A stretch of 64,000 nt of DNA from Leptodontidium sp. MPI-SDFR-AT-0119 (GCA_020726505.1 JAHLEZ010000006.1:1116001-1180000), one strand, 5' to 3'. Numbered from the stretch's first letter, positions 11,148 to 23,600 are shown. The notes: generated by a model from the letters alone, not told the origin. Program-made: numbers and translations.

Positions 11148-13611
11148 AAGATGCCTCGAGAAGTTATATGGAATGACGATGATATGGAGATGCAAAGATA
11201 CCCCGATAGCGAAAAACATGTAACATAATAACGACTAGATATGCAATCAAGACTCGAGTCATTTTCGCGACCCTTCACTGACCGACTGTCGCTGTCTACG
11301 CCATTTCATTCAGTTCCTGTGACACAACTGTTCCTTCCCAAGGAGCAACCATCATATCTTTCCTCTTCTTCACAGTACCGGCAAGCCAGTATCCGCAATG
11401 AAAAAGCACGCACGGCTACATCCGAAGAAGTGTAATACGGAGCAGCTCTGACGCACAAAAATATAGAAGGGCGTCTTTTCTCTCGCCCGAGTGAGTGTTG
11501 CACCAGTGGAGTAGGTTGTGGTTCGTAGAAAAATCAATTGTGCTTCCTAGCTGTGGTGGACCTCCCACAAGAATATTTGTGAGAGGTAGGTAGGTATAGA
11601 TAGCAAATGTGATGCTATGGGTGGAAGATGGACGAGGTTCTCTCTGGGGAGGTGGGTGTTCTGTCCTAGCAACAAAAATTGAAGGATTCAATGAGCCACA
11701 AGGGCCCTGTGTGCGTGGGAAGGCAGATTATAAAGATATTGCGCTTCCTCACAAAGGCACTCTCATACTTCGAAGTATGTTGAGATGTGAGGAGGGGTGA
11801 TACCGCTACAAGGAGGAAGTGTTATTCCAAGTAGCAGCGCCATACAGCAGTCTTTGTTTGAAAAATTAAAAACGCTGGACGGGAGAACCAAAAATTGAGG
11901 AATAGCTTCTATCACCTGATTGTGAGAAGGCAAATTAAAAAGACATTGCGGCTTCGTGACGGGGTGGGTGCCCTCACACAAGTTCGCATGTGTGGAGGAT
12001 GAGATGAGATGGGAAGGAGGGAAGGTTGGTTTTGGAGGAGGGAGGGGGGTTTTGTACATGATACATTAGTGTGTGAGTCACTCTTGTACTAGAAAAATGT
12101 TTTCTTCTTGTGAGGTCAGTTGCTAAAGTCGCTAATATCATGGGCGTAGTAGGGTTAGGTGACAAAGCGTTGTGATGTAATAATGGAAGGGAAGATCGTG
12201 GAACCGCTAAAACGCCAGCAACGTGGCAACGTTGCAGGGCCTTGGTACTAGTCATCCCACGAATAACTTGAAAATATTTTCTAGTATGTTCTCAGTGTTT
12301 CTGTCGCCGACTTTGCACAGTAGCAAGCACAAGCTGTCGATTTACGGGCTAGCAATATCTGATTTGCCTTGGAGGAACAGTGTAAGACCATCTCATTGAT
12401 TCGCAAACACTTATCCTCACGGTCTAAATACTTCTAAAGAAACTTTCTGTAAACCACGGAGATCGAGGTAGACAATCGCCTAAGCCAGTCTTCTAAAGAG
12501 TCCAATCACCCTGGCTCTACTGCGGTTGAGCTGCACAAATGAGTAACCATTGTTGTAATATGGTGCTGTCACAAACTGAATATTGAATTATTTAACCTTA
12601 TTTGTTAATGAAGGACTGTGTGATGTATTCATTCAAGTTGAATACCCAAACTTATCACGAGAATACCGACTTCTCGGGAGCTTTGAAGGAGCCACTGTTG
12701 GACTGATCTCAAATCCTCGGCCGAGTATCGCTTGTGCCACACAATAACACCTACCAATAGAGCGCAGTTACCAATAGAAGAGTGGAAAACGCTTCCTGGT
12801 CGTTCAAAAAGTTGACAAGATTCAGGGACAATGAGATAGACTCGGAATTATTACAACTTGATATTCCACGAATGGACACGGATAAAATAAAAGGGCCTCT
12901 GATTCAGGAGAAACTGAAGAGTACGTCCTTCCACTTATCAAGTAGGGAGTCCCATATCTCTTATCAAGATCCTTCACTCCACAATATTCCTTTCATTACG
13001 TCCAGATCGAACCATCCCATTGTTCATGGATCTGGGCGCCAAATGAAAATGCGCAGATAAGAATCTTTTTTGAACAACTTTCTGTACGGCATTCGATGAC
13101 GCCGCATTTGGACTCTACTTCCCCTTTCCCTTCCCAGGGTTGCACGACAGTGCAGGTCAACTGGAGAAGATATCCAAAGACCCCGAGCCAAGACTTCGTG
13201 TACCTCTTGGTTAATATCCAAGAACGAATTTGCAAGCATTATGATAGAAGTGATTGGCGGTGATCACTCCAAGAAGGTTGATTGGATCTGTGTCGTAGAA
13301 ACAGCCAATCAGCTTGCTCAGATATCAATATCTTTGAGCCTTGACCCTAGTGTCAGCACTACTTGAACCCTAGTAAGATTAGATGGAACGTCAGCTTCGC
13401 ATTCAACATTATTTTGGAAATCATCAACCATTCACTCCTGGTGGTCTGTCTATATGTTCTCTCCAGTGTTTGTTATCTCTATCCTAGCTTCCACAATTCT
13501 TTGGTTTCTGCTTTAGAGTTCAGGCAACAAATACATTCACTGACCAGCCTCATCTCAACTCGAACCACTTTTCAACCTCTGAATCCTTCAAATACCTTCA
13601 CGCACGCAATC
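11148..13611. other. Gene-free 2.5 kb with degenerate repeats
   Basis: No open frame here has recognisable composition or motifs. The stretch is somewhat richer in A+T than its neighbours and carries a pair of degenerate direct repeats (listed separately). The last 250 bases are pyrimidine-rich and form the P450 promoter/leader; an in-frame upstream extension of the P450 first exon (13363-13611) is judged untranslated because the protein start with a membrane anchor fits ATG 13612. Confidence 0.5.
11671..12010. repeat. Pair of degenerate direct repeats about 210 bp apart
   Basis: Copy 1 has aacaaaaattgaaggattc at 11671 and, 49 bp on, aaggcagattataaagatat at 11720. Copy 2 has aaccaaaaattgaggaatag at 11886 and, 41 bp on, aaggcaaattaaaaagacat at 11927. 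Both continue with a gt-rich, gaggtg-like segment. Identity is visibly imperfect (roughly three quarters over the best 33 bases by eye). They may be an old tandem duplication or element relic. Confidence 0.5.
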
Positions 13612-15503
13612 ATGTCACTTTCTGCCTCTTTCGATGTCTTGCTTGATGGTTACACACCTTCAATCATTCTCGGAATTGCAGCAGTTGTGCTCGTCTGCTG
13701 GCAACGACTGTCCGTGAAGTGTGACCCTCAGGAGCCGCCTCTCCTCAAACCAAGCATTCCCTACATCGGCCACATCATTGGACTATTCAGGTACAACGGT
13801 GAGTACTTCGAGAAGCTAAAGTATGTACTCTTTGCCTGGGCTTGGTCAAATATCTAAAATTCCACAGCGCCAAGAAGCCCTTGCCAATTGCTACCCTCCC
13901 AATGATCAATGGGAAATTGTACATCATTACATCGCCGGGTCTTATCCAAAGTGCTTTTCGAAACAAGAATTTGTCTTTTGACCCGTTCATGATTGATTTT
14001 GCGCAGAAAATGCTCGCACTCTCAGAGGTTCGTGCCTTTTTATTTCGTTGCTGGGGGTGCCGGCTTTCAACTTCGAGGAAGCCCATCCAGAAAGAATTAC
14101 TTTTCAAGACTACGGCTTCCGAATCCAACACTCACACTGATTTAGGAGGTCATGGTACCGATCAGGGATAAGCCAGACTTTATTCCGGGAATGGTCAAGG
14201 AGATCCACAGTTCCATGCTCGGAGAACACTTGCACAAAATGAACAAAGATGCGCTCAACAATGTTGCTTTAACCATCAATGGACTAGCGGACACATTCAA
14301 ACCAGACAGTCTGTTCCTATGGATTCGAGAAACCTTGACTATGGCTACCTGCAATACCCTTCTCGGATCTCACAACCCGCTAAAGGATGACATGGGCTTG
14401 GTAGATGCTCTGTGGTGAGTCCAAGCCAATTTTTTTCTCGTTTAATTTCTAACCAGACATCGCAGGGACTTCGAGGCTGGAATCCTTCCACTTGTTCTGG
14501 GGATAATGCCGTCATTAGTTGCACCCAAGGCGTACAAAGCAAGGGCGGCCGTTCAGGCAGCACTTCAAAAGTACTATGCGAAGAAATACGATCTCGAACC
14601 AGATGTTGCCAAGCTGACGAAGGTAAGAAGGTCCATACCTCGATCAATGTCCCTTCATCGAGGGAAAACTCGCCTGTATTCATCTACATCCTCAGTAAAG
14701 ATCCACAAGCACTAATACGTCGAGAACAGGCCCGCGCGGCATTTTACAGACAATATAAGATATCTGCAGATGATATTGGAAAGCTAGAGCTTGCCCTGTT
14801 GCACGTCTCAACAGCAAACGCTATCCCAACACTATTCTGGCTCATCACTTTCATTGCCTCCGATCCAGCACTCGTTGCCAGTCTCAGAGAGGAGCTACCA
14901 TCCGTCATCACGGTCTCGGAGTCTAAAGACGGAAAACGTGAAGCACACGTTGACATCACGAAGTTTGATCCCCACTGCCCCCTCCTAGTATCCTGCTACC
15001 GCGAAGTCGTCCGTCTCGTCAACTCACAACTTGGGACTCGCCGTGTAATGGCAGACACTACGATCTCAGACGGCAAATCAACCTACCTCCTTCGCAAAGG
15101 CTGGGATGTCAACATGCCATCCGGTGTATCTCACCTGTCAACTGGATCGTGGGGTCCCAACGCTGCCTCCTTCGATGCAAGACGATTCATGAAGCTCGAC
15201 GCAAAAGGAACTATGAGCGAGAAGGCGAAGGAAGAGAAACGAGCCTACATCCCCTTTGGTGGAGGGAAGCATCTCTGTCCAGGCCGAAACTTTGCCTTTG
15301 CGGAGATTCTGGGCTTTGTTGCTGCGTTGCTTATGGGGTTTGATGTCAAGGCGAAGGATGGTGGGTTGATTGAGGTGCCGGAGATTAGAAGAGCGAAGCT
15401 CGGAGAGGCGGTTTCAAAGCCTTTTGGGAAAGGTCTTGCTATGGGAGCGAATATCACAAGGAGACAGGGATGGGAGGATGTCGTTTGGCAGTTCACCACT
15501 TGA
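13612..15503 (+). CDS. Cytochrome P450 monooxygenase (microsomal type)
   Basis: Five exons (13612-13820, 13868-14027, 14146-14414, 14466-14622, 14730-15503) join in frame to 522 aa. The N-terminus has a membrane anchor (SIILGIAAVVLVCW) and then a Pro-rich hinge PQEPPLLKPSIPYIGHIIGL. The heme-binding loop is FGGGKHLCPGRNFAFAEI, with the thiolate Cys at about residue 448 (codon 15276-15278). The helix-K position reads YREVVRLVN, with the charged pair in E-V-V-R spacing (ExxR). The sequence resembles the CYP7/CYP8-like fungal group (oxysterol 7-alpha-hydroxylase or prostacyclin-synthase-like) more than fatty-acid or sterol-14 P450s; this subgrouping is inference. The intron 2 donor gttcgt is non-consensus but is the only one keeping frame and homology. 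The substrate is unknown. The repeat-peptide gene starts 1.1 kb downstream on the same strand. Confidence 0.93.
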
Positions 15504-16295
15504 TCGCAGGTTCGACGAGCCAATATCACTCTGTACGGGTTCTACCACCGAGGTAACCAGATCTATTATATGAGTTTGAGACGCCAGAAACTCTTAGCAC
15601 GAGTGAATGCCAAACTGAGCCGGTATCAATACGAGAATTAATCCGTTCCTCTATCGCTATCAGAAGTTGGAAAATGATACTGCAGGGCTATTGTGCTGTG
15701 GTGACTGTCAAATGCTTGAAATTGATAAGAGAAGACCAGAAGACTGGTATCAACCATTCTTTTAGGGATTGGGAGTAAAAGCTCGTGTCAGAGACCCCCG
15801 AATGAAGATGTATCTATCGATAAAGTGTAGAGCCATTTCAGTGATTCTCGGCAGATGCAGGGGCACAAAAGTGGAGCTCGTGAACAAAGTAAACAACAAA
15901 ACCTCAATACCCTGAGGGTTTCACTGACCTGGCACTCACTATTGTCGTTGCCCTTTACTTGAAGGACATGCTATACTGTGGATAATTGTGAATGGCAGAT
16001 GCTGTCATCTGGACTGGGTACTCAAGTTGTTGATTCACGTTCATCTTCACGATTGTAAACATTTAGATTTAAAGTCACAAATGCTTGACAAGGCACCAGT
16101 ATGCTGATTTCGTAGCCCAAAACGTCGTCTATTCGATCATAGGCATCTAATTTTCGGGCTTCATTGCTTGGTTCTGGCTATACATCTAGTTTCACATCAT
16201 CCTCCTGGTCAGAAGCTGAAAGCTCTTTGTCCTGTATAGACTCGAGGTGAATCACTAGCGTCGAATAGCGACATGACGACTTCCTGGTTGACCCG
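15504..16295. other. Intergenic between P450 and repeat-protein gene
   Basis: No coding sequence or RNA gene is seen. It is ordinary mixed-composition DNA holding the P450 3' flank and the upstream promoter of the repeat-protein gene. Confidence 0.5.
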
Positions 16296-16630
16296 GTGAA
16301 TGAAGAGCAACCAGGCTACGACATTTGGTTTCGAGTTGACTCTTTCTTCCTACAAATATCCCCCCTCCTGCCTCAAGATTCCTTCCTGCTTCTTCAACTC
16401 TCCACAACCAACTTCCTCCTCCTCAACAACAACAACCCTTCAGGCTTTCATACTTTCTTCAAGCATAGTCTCATCCTCTCCAACACACACACAACAACAC
16501 TATCCTCGAGGTCAGTGCGCCTCACCCTCAAACCTCGACAACCACTCAACTTCAGCTTCAACTCTCCCCCCAATCTACTCTGACACAACCTCACCTCCTC
16601 TCTCTACACAAACAGACACATACCCTCACA
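16296..16630 (+). promoter_or_regulatory. CT-rich AUG-free leader of the repeat-protein gene
   Basis: From 16296 to the start codon at 16631 the plus strand is strongly pyrimidine-rich (runs such as ctcctcctcaacaacaacaa, acacacacaacaacac) and contains no ATG after the one at 16292. This is typical of highly expressed fungal genes and supports ATG 16631 as the start. The leader/promoter boundary is unknown. Confidence 0.55.
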
Positions 16631-17632
16631 ATGGCGTACCACAAGGCCAATCTCATCTCCCTCCTCCTCGCCTTCCTCGCGCTCATCATCTCGGTCACCA
16701 GCATCCCTATTGGCTCCGAGTTCACCTCCAGCGGCAAGGTTGATGCTCGCTCTGAGGACTTCGAGTTGAGCACTGGCGGTGATGTCCCTTGGGCTCGCTC
16801 TGTCAATACTCCAGCTGAAGCCCCAAAGGACATTCCAGTACCATGGGCCCGATCCGTTGAGGAAATTCCAGTTCCTTGGGCTCGCTCTGTCGAGGATATT
16901 CCAGTTCCATGGGCTCGCTCTGTTGAGGACAAGGTCGCTCGAGGTGAGGACTTTGAGCTCAGCACTGGTGGTGACGATCTCAAGAACATTCCCGTTCCCT
17001 GGGCCCGATCCGAGAACGCTGCTTCTGAAGCCGCCAAGGATATTCCCGTACCATGGGATAGATCCGTCGAGGATATTCCGGTCCCTTGGGCTCGTTCCGT
17101 AGAGGATACTGACCACACTCCATTCAAGAAGGTACCAGTTCCTTGGGCTCGATCTGCCGAGAGTGCTGCTGCGGAGGCACCAAAGGATATTCCAGTCCCA
17201 TGGACTCGCTCCGTCGATGCTGAAGCTGAAGCTGATAAGGATATTCCAGTACCATGGGCTCGTTCCGTTGAGGAAATTCCAGTTCCTTGGGCTCGCTCAG
17301 TCAACACCCCAGCCGAGACTCTAAAGAATATCCCCGTTCCATGGGCTCGTTCCGTTGAAGACATTCCAGTTCCTTGGGCTCGCTCTGTCGATACTTCAGC
17401 TGAAGCCCCAAAGGACATTCCAGTGCCATGGGCTCGTTCCGTTGAGGAAATTCCAGTTCCTTGGGCTCGCTCAGTCAACACCCCAGCCGATGCTCTAAAG
17501 GATATCCCCGTTCCATGGGCTCGTTCCGTTGAGGACATTCCAGTTCCTTGGGCTCGATCCGTCGCTGATGACAAGGTCGCTCGTGGAGAAGATGTTGAGT
17601 TGAGCACTGGTGGTGATGTTCCTTGGGCATAA
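16631..17632 (+). CDS. Secreted repeat protein with about 16 (I/V)PVPWxRS blocks; candidate peptide precursor
   Basis: A single uninterrupted frame of 333 aa. Residues 1 to about 24 form a signal peptide (LISLLLAFLALIISVTS). The rest is repeats. The block IPVPWARSVE(D/E) or a close variant occurs 16 times (one VPVPWARS, one IPVPWTRS, one IPVPWDRS), plus a leading DVPWARS and a final VPWA cut by the stop codon. Blocks are separated by short acidic/Ala spacers such as VNTPAEAPKD, with a 14-residue spacer (ARGEDFELSTGGD-like) seen three times, at the beginning, middle and end. P, W, R and S are almost invariant. Many cores with variable spacers behind a signal peptide is the layout of fungal RiPP/KEP precursors, but Kex2 KR/RR sites are absent; single Arg is the only regular basic residue. 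Alternatives are a structural wall protein or an effector. I do not recognise a named family. Confidence 0.85.
   Translation: MAYHKANLISLLLAFLALIISVTSIPIGSEFTSSGKVDARSEDFELSTGGDVPWARSVNTPAEAPKDIPVPWARSVEEIPVPWARSVEDIPVPWARSVEDKVARGEDFELSTGGDDLKNIPVPWARSENAASEAAKDIPVPWDRSVEDIPVPWARSVEDTDHTPFKKVPVPWARSAESAAAEAPKDIPVPWTRSVDAEAEADKDIPVPWARSVEEIPVPWARSVNTPAETLKNIPVPWARSVEDIPVPWARSVDTSAEAPKDIPVPWARSVEEIPVPWARSVNTPADALKDIPVPWARSVEDIPVPWARSVADDKVARGEDVELSTGGDVPWA
16782..17631 (+). repeat. Tandem coding repeat array, with a 174-bp higher-order copy
   Basis: The basic unit of about 33 bp encodes one PVPWxRS block (core ccnTGGgctcgntc). Longer units combine two blocks and a spacer. The segment starting cgttccgttgaggaaattcc at 17261 recurs at 17435, 174 bp (58 codons) later, and stays nearly identical for more than 100 bp including the spacer aacaccccagccga. 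This points to recent duplication or gene conversion within the gene. Confidence 0.85.
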
Positions 17633-20600
17633 TCACCTCATTCACACCATTTCAGATAATGGTCTGAGGCCTGGGCTGGTGGATGATGGCTAGACATTTC
17701 TTGAACTCGCGCGCAGTCCTTCGCACAAAAATGGTGGTTGTATCTGGGTGGGATGGATAGTGAACTGGTCTCTCTTAGAGATTAGAGATTAGAGATCAGA
17801 GGAATAAAACGTGCAATGGATTCGTTACGCAATTTTCTGGGTTTTGACTTGTGTTCCTCGTACCCATGTTGCCACGTGAACCCGCAACGGCGATATGAAC
17901 GAGGCAAACTAAATGCCAATGTGAAGTAAACAAACGCCACTCTCATACAATTCCATCTCACTTCTCACCACCCTACTCCAGATGATGGAGAGGTCGCCAC
18001 TGACGCTACGTAGCTTTGACATAGTTTACCCTCACCACACATTGCGAGTACTCTTGAACTCTCGACAACACCTGGTTTTGCTTCACTATCAAACATGTAA
18101 TTGACCCAGTCTGAGCAATTCTATTCTCGACATCACCAAATTTCGTAGGCCGATCTTGACTCGGAGTCTTGATCTAGGTGTCCACAACATGTTGCGAGAA
18201 GGTGATGAAGCATTTCCAACATGGCCTGATATTTATGCAGACGATCTAAATACAATGGACATTTACAGACAGAATTCATGCATACAAGTGTTTGGAACAC
18301 ATGGAAAGCAAACAGTCATCTGGCAAAGACTTCACAAGTACAGCGCGTTGCAGCAAATGCTTTCCTCAAGGCGTAGCTTCTCTAAGTTGCCCTGCCCAGG
18401 TCTTGTCAGGGGAGCAACACAGCTGTGTGAAGTTTCACTAACACGTGTGCTATCTAGCAAATGGGAACCGCAAGCAGTCCTCAAGTTTATTGCTATTTCA
18501 ACTCTATTGTTTTCGAAACTTTCCGCAAGTGTCTGGTATATGCAAACGTAAGGTGTGGATTCTATTCACTTGAGCCGAACGAACCCTCTTTCAAGTTTCA
18601 AGGGACTCATCTCAAGGAGCAAGTCTTAAACTTCACAACATGTGAACTCTCTTGATCGTCTATGCATGGTCTCGTCAAACGAGAAAGACTGCAACGATGC
18701 TTGCTGTATAGTTTCACTACTCTGTAGTACTTGCAGGTAAGGAAGAAGCTGGGTATTATCAAGCCGTAACGCATACATCCCCCGTATTATACGCTACCAC
18801 CGTCTCCAGAACTCATGATACTTTTCTTAATGAGAACTACTCCATTGCTTCACATCTCGCTTACTGCTTGCAACTCGCATCATCCAGCACTTGCTTGCAC
18901 TTCCATCAGTGCAGACTGCCACCAGTGCCTGGCCTCTGCGTCTCTCCACATGCTCAACCCGTAACAGGCCCAACGGAGACTTTTCCCTTTGGCTCATTGA
19001 CGTATATCCTCCACGACAAATTCACGTAACCTCGCTCGCCTGCTGGCAAACTACCTCGGAGCTTGCCCGAGATGCAGGATTACTCTTCCTTCCCTCTCCG
19101 CCTTTCCCTCTCATCTCAGCTCATCTCATCATCCACCTAGCCTCAGACCCGAATCGCCTACTCGTTCATACCTTGGCTATCTCATCTCTCCTCTCCTAAC
19201 TCATGCATACCTAGGTACTTCCGGCTCCATTCCCGAAAAACAACAAGGACCTCGGCACACGTGACCATAATCACTCTCCTATTCCATCTCATCCGAATCG
19301 GCTGTATCAACCTCGGATACATCATCCTCATGAAGCGCAACCGGCGGCGACGACCCACCTCGGCAACACCCCGGAGTAAGGTAAACACCATTGTCTCAAC
19401 CACCCCAAGCAACACCCACGCGAGGTCAGATCTCCAACCTGCGTCATCCATCCATCATGCATCCTTGAAGTCAGTTAGAGTAGTCCTAAAACACCTATCC
19501 CAATCCCATGAGAAGCCGTCGTCCTCCGCTTCCGTCCCCGTAAATAATCAAGAGACCAAAGCAGAAAGAAAAAAAAAAGGCTCTCCCTCCCACCAAGAAC
19601 GGGGACCTGAGAGGCAAAGATGGAGTCTCCTAAGATTTCCCCGTAAGTACCACCGTCGCCCCTCCTCCCCATCTATCCGCTGATTCCACTCACCCTATCC
19701 ATCTATCCACCTGTCCCATAGTCAGAAATTCTACCCTGCCCTTCCCTGTCTCTTGCTCACCTCGCCTCGCCTCCTTCGCTTTGCCATGTGAATGATCAAT
19801 GAAGCAGGTCAAGCGAGGAGACGCCTTCGTCGCTTGCCCTGGCATTAGTGCCACACCCATCCAGACCATGATCCCTCCCCTCTCCCCCTCTCTCCAAGAT
19901 CCTATCATCTTGGCAATTTACACGTCTGTATGCAGTAGAGATGGTACAGATGTAGAGATAAGGCCGGCTGCCGCATTCAAGAAGAATACCGCCACGGCGT
20001 CACCGGCACTCATACCCATTGTTACATTGTGCCGGTGCCTTTGCCCCTGTCCCGCCCTCCCTTTCTCCTGCTATTTACTTACAGTACAGTATTTATCCTA
20101 TCTTCACTTCCCCTGATCTGATACAGCCGTGCGTGCATGTGCACTTCAAGCAAGCAAAAGAGGGGCATAACACTGGACCGCAGGTAAAAAAAAGTCTTGC
20201 CCCTCTTAAGAGAGGGTAGTGAAAAGCGGAGACGAAACCGGGCTCCTCGGCCCTTCAGCCCCGCAAAAACACCACCACCATCACTGCATGTATGTATGTG
20301 TGCATGTGTGCGTGTACCTTATGTACAGTATGGATGGAGACTTCCCTTTCGGTACGATATCCCCTGCTGTTATTCAGAGGTGAGTCTTGAGTTAAGGGAG
20401 ACAGCCAGAATGTGTAGGGGAGAGAAACAGGACAGGGAAATAGTGGGTGCACTAGAAGACAGACAGATAGACGCTTAGGTTGGTATGGGGGAGGCTGCTG
20501 TTCAATTTTTTCTTCTCTTCTCCTTTGTCCTTTCATGTGATATTTAGCGCTGATAACTATATCTCCGTCTCGCCAGGGAAAGAAACAAAGAAAGAAAGAG

Positions 20601-23600
20601 TCCAGTCCGTCTTTACAGTAGCGTGCCAGCCAAGGCGAAACTAGAATTCTCAAAAGAAGAGCTAGCTCTCTAGCATGGAAGCAAAAACTTGAGTGAGTGG
20701 GTGGGTGGGCCAATAGGGTGATTTGGCACCGTCCTAGTCTGATCTGGGGAAATGGGTGATGGAAATGGATGATGGCGTCGGGATATGTCGGTGGGAAGGA
20801 TGCAGTTTTCTCATAATAGTTCGTTTGGTTTTGCCATCAGAAGTAAGAGTAGTAGCAAGTCTGAACTGTCTTGGTTGTGCGGTTCTGCTTATTTTGCATA
20901 TGACAGTGGTAGGGTATGGTATGATGCTCATGAATCGCATCTTCAACACAGGCCGCCTATCTCTTTTTCTCTGTAGAGAGAGAGAGGGAAGAGGGGGTTA
21001 TGACATCAGTGATGAGCTCTGCAAACCCAACTACAACGCATCTCGATGAATAATAAGCAGTGGCCAAGCACCGCAGCATTACGAGTCCTTTCAAACTCCT
21101 CAAGACTGTTGAGGACAGTTCGAGGGTTTTGCCATCGTCATCGTCATGCCATGAACATATCATATCATATCACTCGGCGAGCACCGAGGCAGCGCCGGCA
21201 CTTACTTGCTTACCTTGCTCGCACGTTAGAGAATGAAAAAACGTGCAAAGGCTATTCGACCGACCAGGGGTTTGGAGAATAATCAAATCTTTCAGATGGG
21301 AATTGTCCGAGAAGCCGACGTACCGAGTTTCACGTCTTTCCTTTGAGCCGCTGTGATACATCTCGTTAGATAGCACATGTGGCTGTGGAATTTCAATTTC
21401 CGAATAGCATCGTATCGGAGAAGCCGAAGAATGTCCCAATACAAAGCGGAGAGGGAAGATAAGCATTGCCGTTGAAAAAAAAGATGGGGTTGCAAGGAAA
21501 TTGAGGCTGATTATTTGACCCCCCTTTCACATGTCAAAATACCATCTCACGATGCCCTGTGCATGCTTGCCTTGCCCCTCGTTTTCCTCGCTTCGAGTCC
21601 CCTTCTGGAAGTTGTTGAGGCGAGTTCGTCAAGTACGGGACGGCCGACCGAGAAGTACGTACCTCACACAGGCACTGTAGGTACCCAATGGAGAGGTAGG
21701 GGTACCTGTTCCTGCGGCGTGTTCATAGGCGCGCATGCAGGTATCGATACCTTGGGACCTTGGTCCTGCTCGTGTTGTACCGTAGGTACGGACGGAGGTT
21801 TGTACTTATCGGGGCTGGCTGAGTTGAGCTGACAGTGCGGATGGGGCTGAAGGTACTTCGGGTGAATTCGGAATTTCGTGGAGTCTCTGTCTCGGTCAAA
21901 TAGAAGGCGAAATGTGGAGTAGGAACGCTTGCTGACCCGCTGGCACGTGATAATGTATCTCCGTACCCTTCAACCCCCTTTTCCATGTCTTCAGCCTGAA
22001 TTCGAACACACAGGTTTCCTTTTCTCAAGCGACTTCCATTCAGTGGGAGCACTGTAAAAATGCTTATTTGAGTATTTCGACGCCATATGCATGGATAGTG
22101 ATAACATGTTGCAGGTGAACGGCTAGCAGGACGCCATTATTGCCTTTCTCATTTCAAATCTCACTCGAGGATTGTTACCCTACGGAGTATGGTTTGGGAC
22201 CCTGCTTCGGGCGTATATAATTTGTGGTACCGAAACTTTGGTATGATTGATGATTGTGACTTTGCCCCCCACGCTGCTCGCCAAACCAAACCAAAGAACA
22301 CGTAACACACACCATATAATTTCGGATTCCTATCGTATCACACTCATGCAATGCGGAGCCCTTCCAAGTCGTCACTTTGCTTGCTGGCTTGCCAACCGCA
22401 TGCCATTCATTCATTTTGCATGCACGGAAGCTAGGCTCCGGGTACCAAATATGGCTGCCGGGCGACTCCTCTGTCTTGGTTTCAAGGCAATCTTAAGCCA
22501 GTAGTTCTAGACCTAGAAACCGGGGAGAAACCATGCTGATGTGAGCAAGAAGTGACTTTGGGACGGTTTGACATCCAATTGATCAATTCTTGTGGGATGA
22601 GCACCTCCTATCTCGCATTACTGCTTTGAAATTCTTCCGGTCGTCGCCAGGCGCTCGCTGCTGGCTGGTTTGCATTGCTCGCCGTCTTACCGAATGGAAC
22701 ATGCTGTTTGAATTCTCGTGGACCCCTGTTAAGGTAATGGATGGAGGATCGGGTCTCTCTTCTCCACATCCAAGGGTCTGATCGCCCGTCGTCTCCGCAT
22801 TTGAGAGATCAATTCGTGGAGTCGTGAAATCTCACCCAGGCGCGGTGCCAACCAGATCCATATGCTCGTACCGGATTGCGGTACGGAATGGCCTTTAGGC
22901 AGATCTGGGGAGCATTGGAGTGTATTCCAGATGCGAACACAGCGTCGGATTTCCTTACCGTTTAGGCATGTGTCAAGTTCGGCGTATTTTTTCTGTCTTT
23001 TCCTGCTTGTGTTTTCTCCGCTTGGCATGATAGTGAGGAGTAAGGAACCTGGTCGTCGGACTCGGATGAGTGGTGGCCGCCCTCGCCTCGCCTGTGAACG
23101 AACATTTGTTTGGAGATTTGTACTTTGCATTGATCTCCCGTGCATCACGAAGCGCCTGTTTCCCCTTACACTTAGGCTGGTCGTTCCGGAGACAAGATTG
23201 ATTGGGATCCCCTCGGTACGAAGTACATGCAGGACGCCAAGGGAGGACGTCCTTGCATTATGGTAAATAATGTGATGAACATGGCCTTGCGGCTGATGAT
23301 TCGTTGGTTGGTGGCTTTGACGGCTTCAATCCGATCCTGACGATCAAGCCATCTGGATTCTTGCCTTTGCTTTTGCTGTTGTGCCTTGTTGGCCATCTCC
23401 CTTCTGGTGCATGAGATAATCTCGAAAAAAGCAAAGGAAATGGCTTGCGCTGGCTGGACGAGACGGGCCGTCGTTGACCGACCCCACAGATATGCCACAT
23501 TTCCCCAGCTCATCACTGCAACCCCCACGCGCCAGGCCTCTTTAGGCCCTTGGAAGCGGAGAGCCGTGAGACAGGGCGTTGTTCACATCAAAGGGAAAGC

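Noticed and set aside
14412..15503. Long frame starting inside the P450
   Set aside because: It reads through two introns; the spliced P450 explains the DNA and restores the conserved helices.
16591..17607. 338-codon minus-strand open frame opposite the repeat protein
   Set aside because: It is an antisense shadow: repeats whose sense codons avoid CTA, TTA and TCA in this phase leave the opposite strand open. No signal peptide, promoter or family feature supports it.
16631..17632. Calling the repeat protein a dikaritin (UstA-type) precursor
   Set aside because: There are no KR/RR cleavage sites and no DUF3328 (UstYa-like) gene nearby, so the specific class is not supported.
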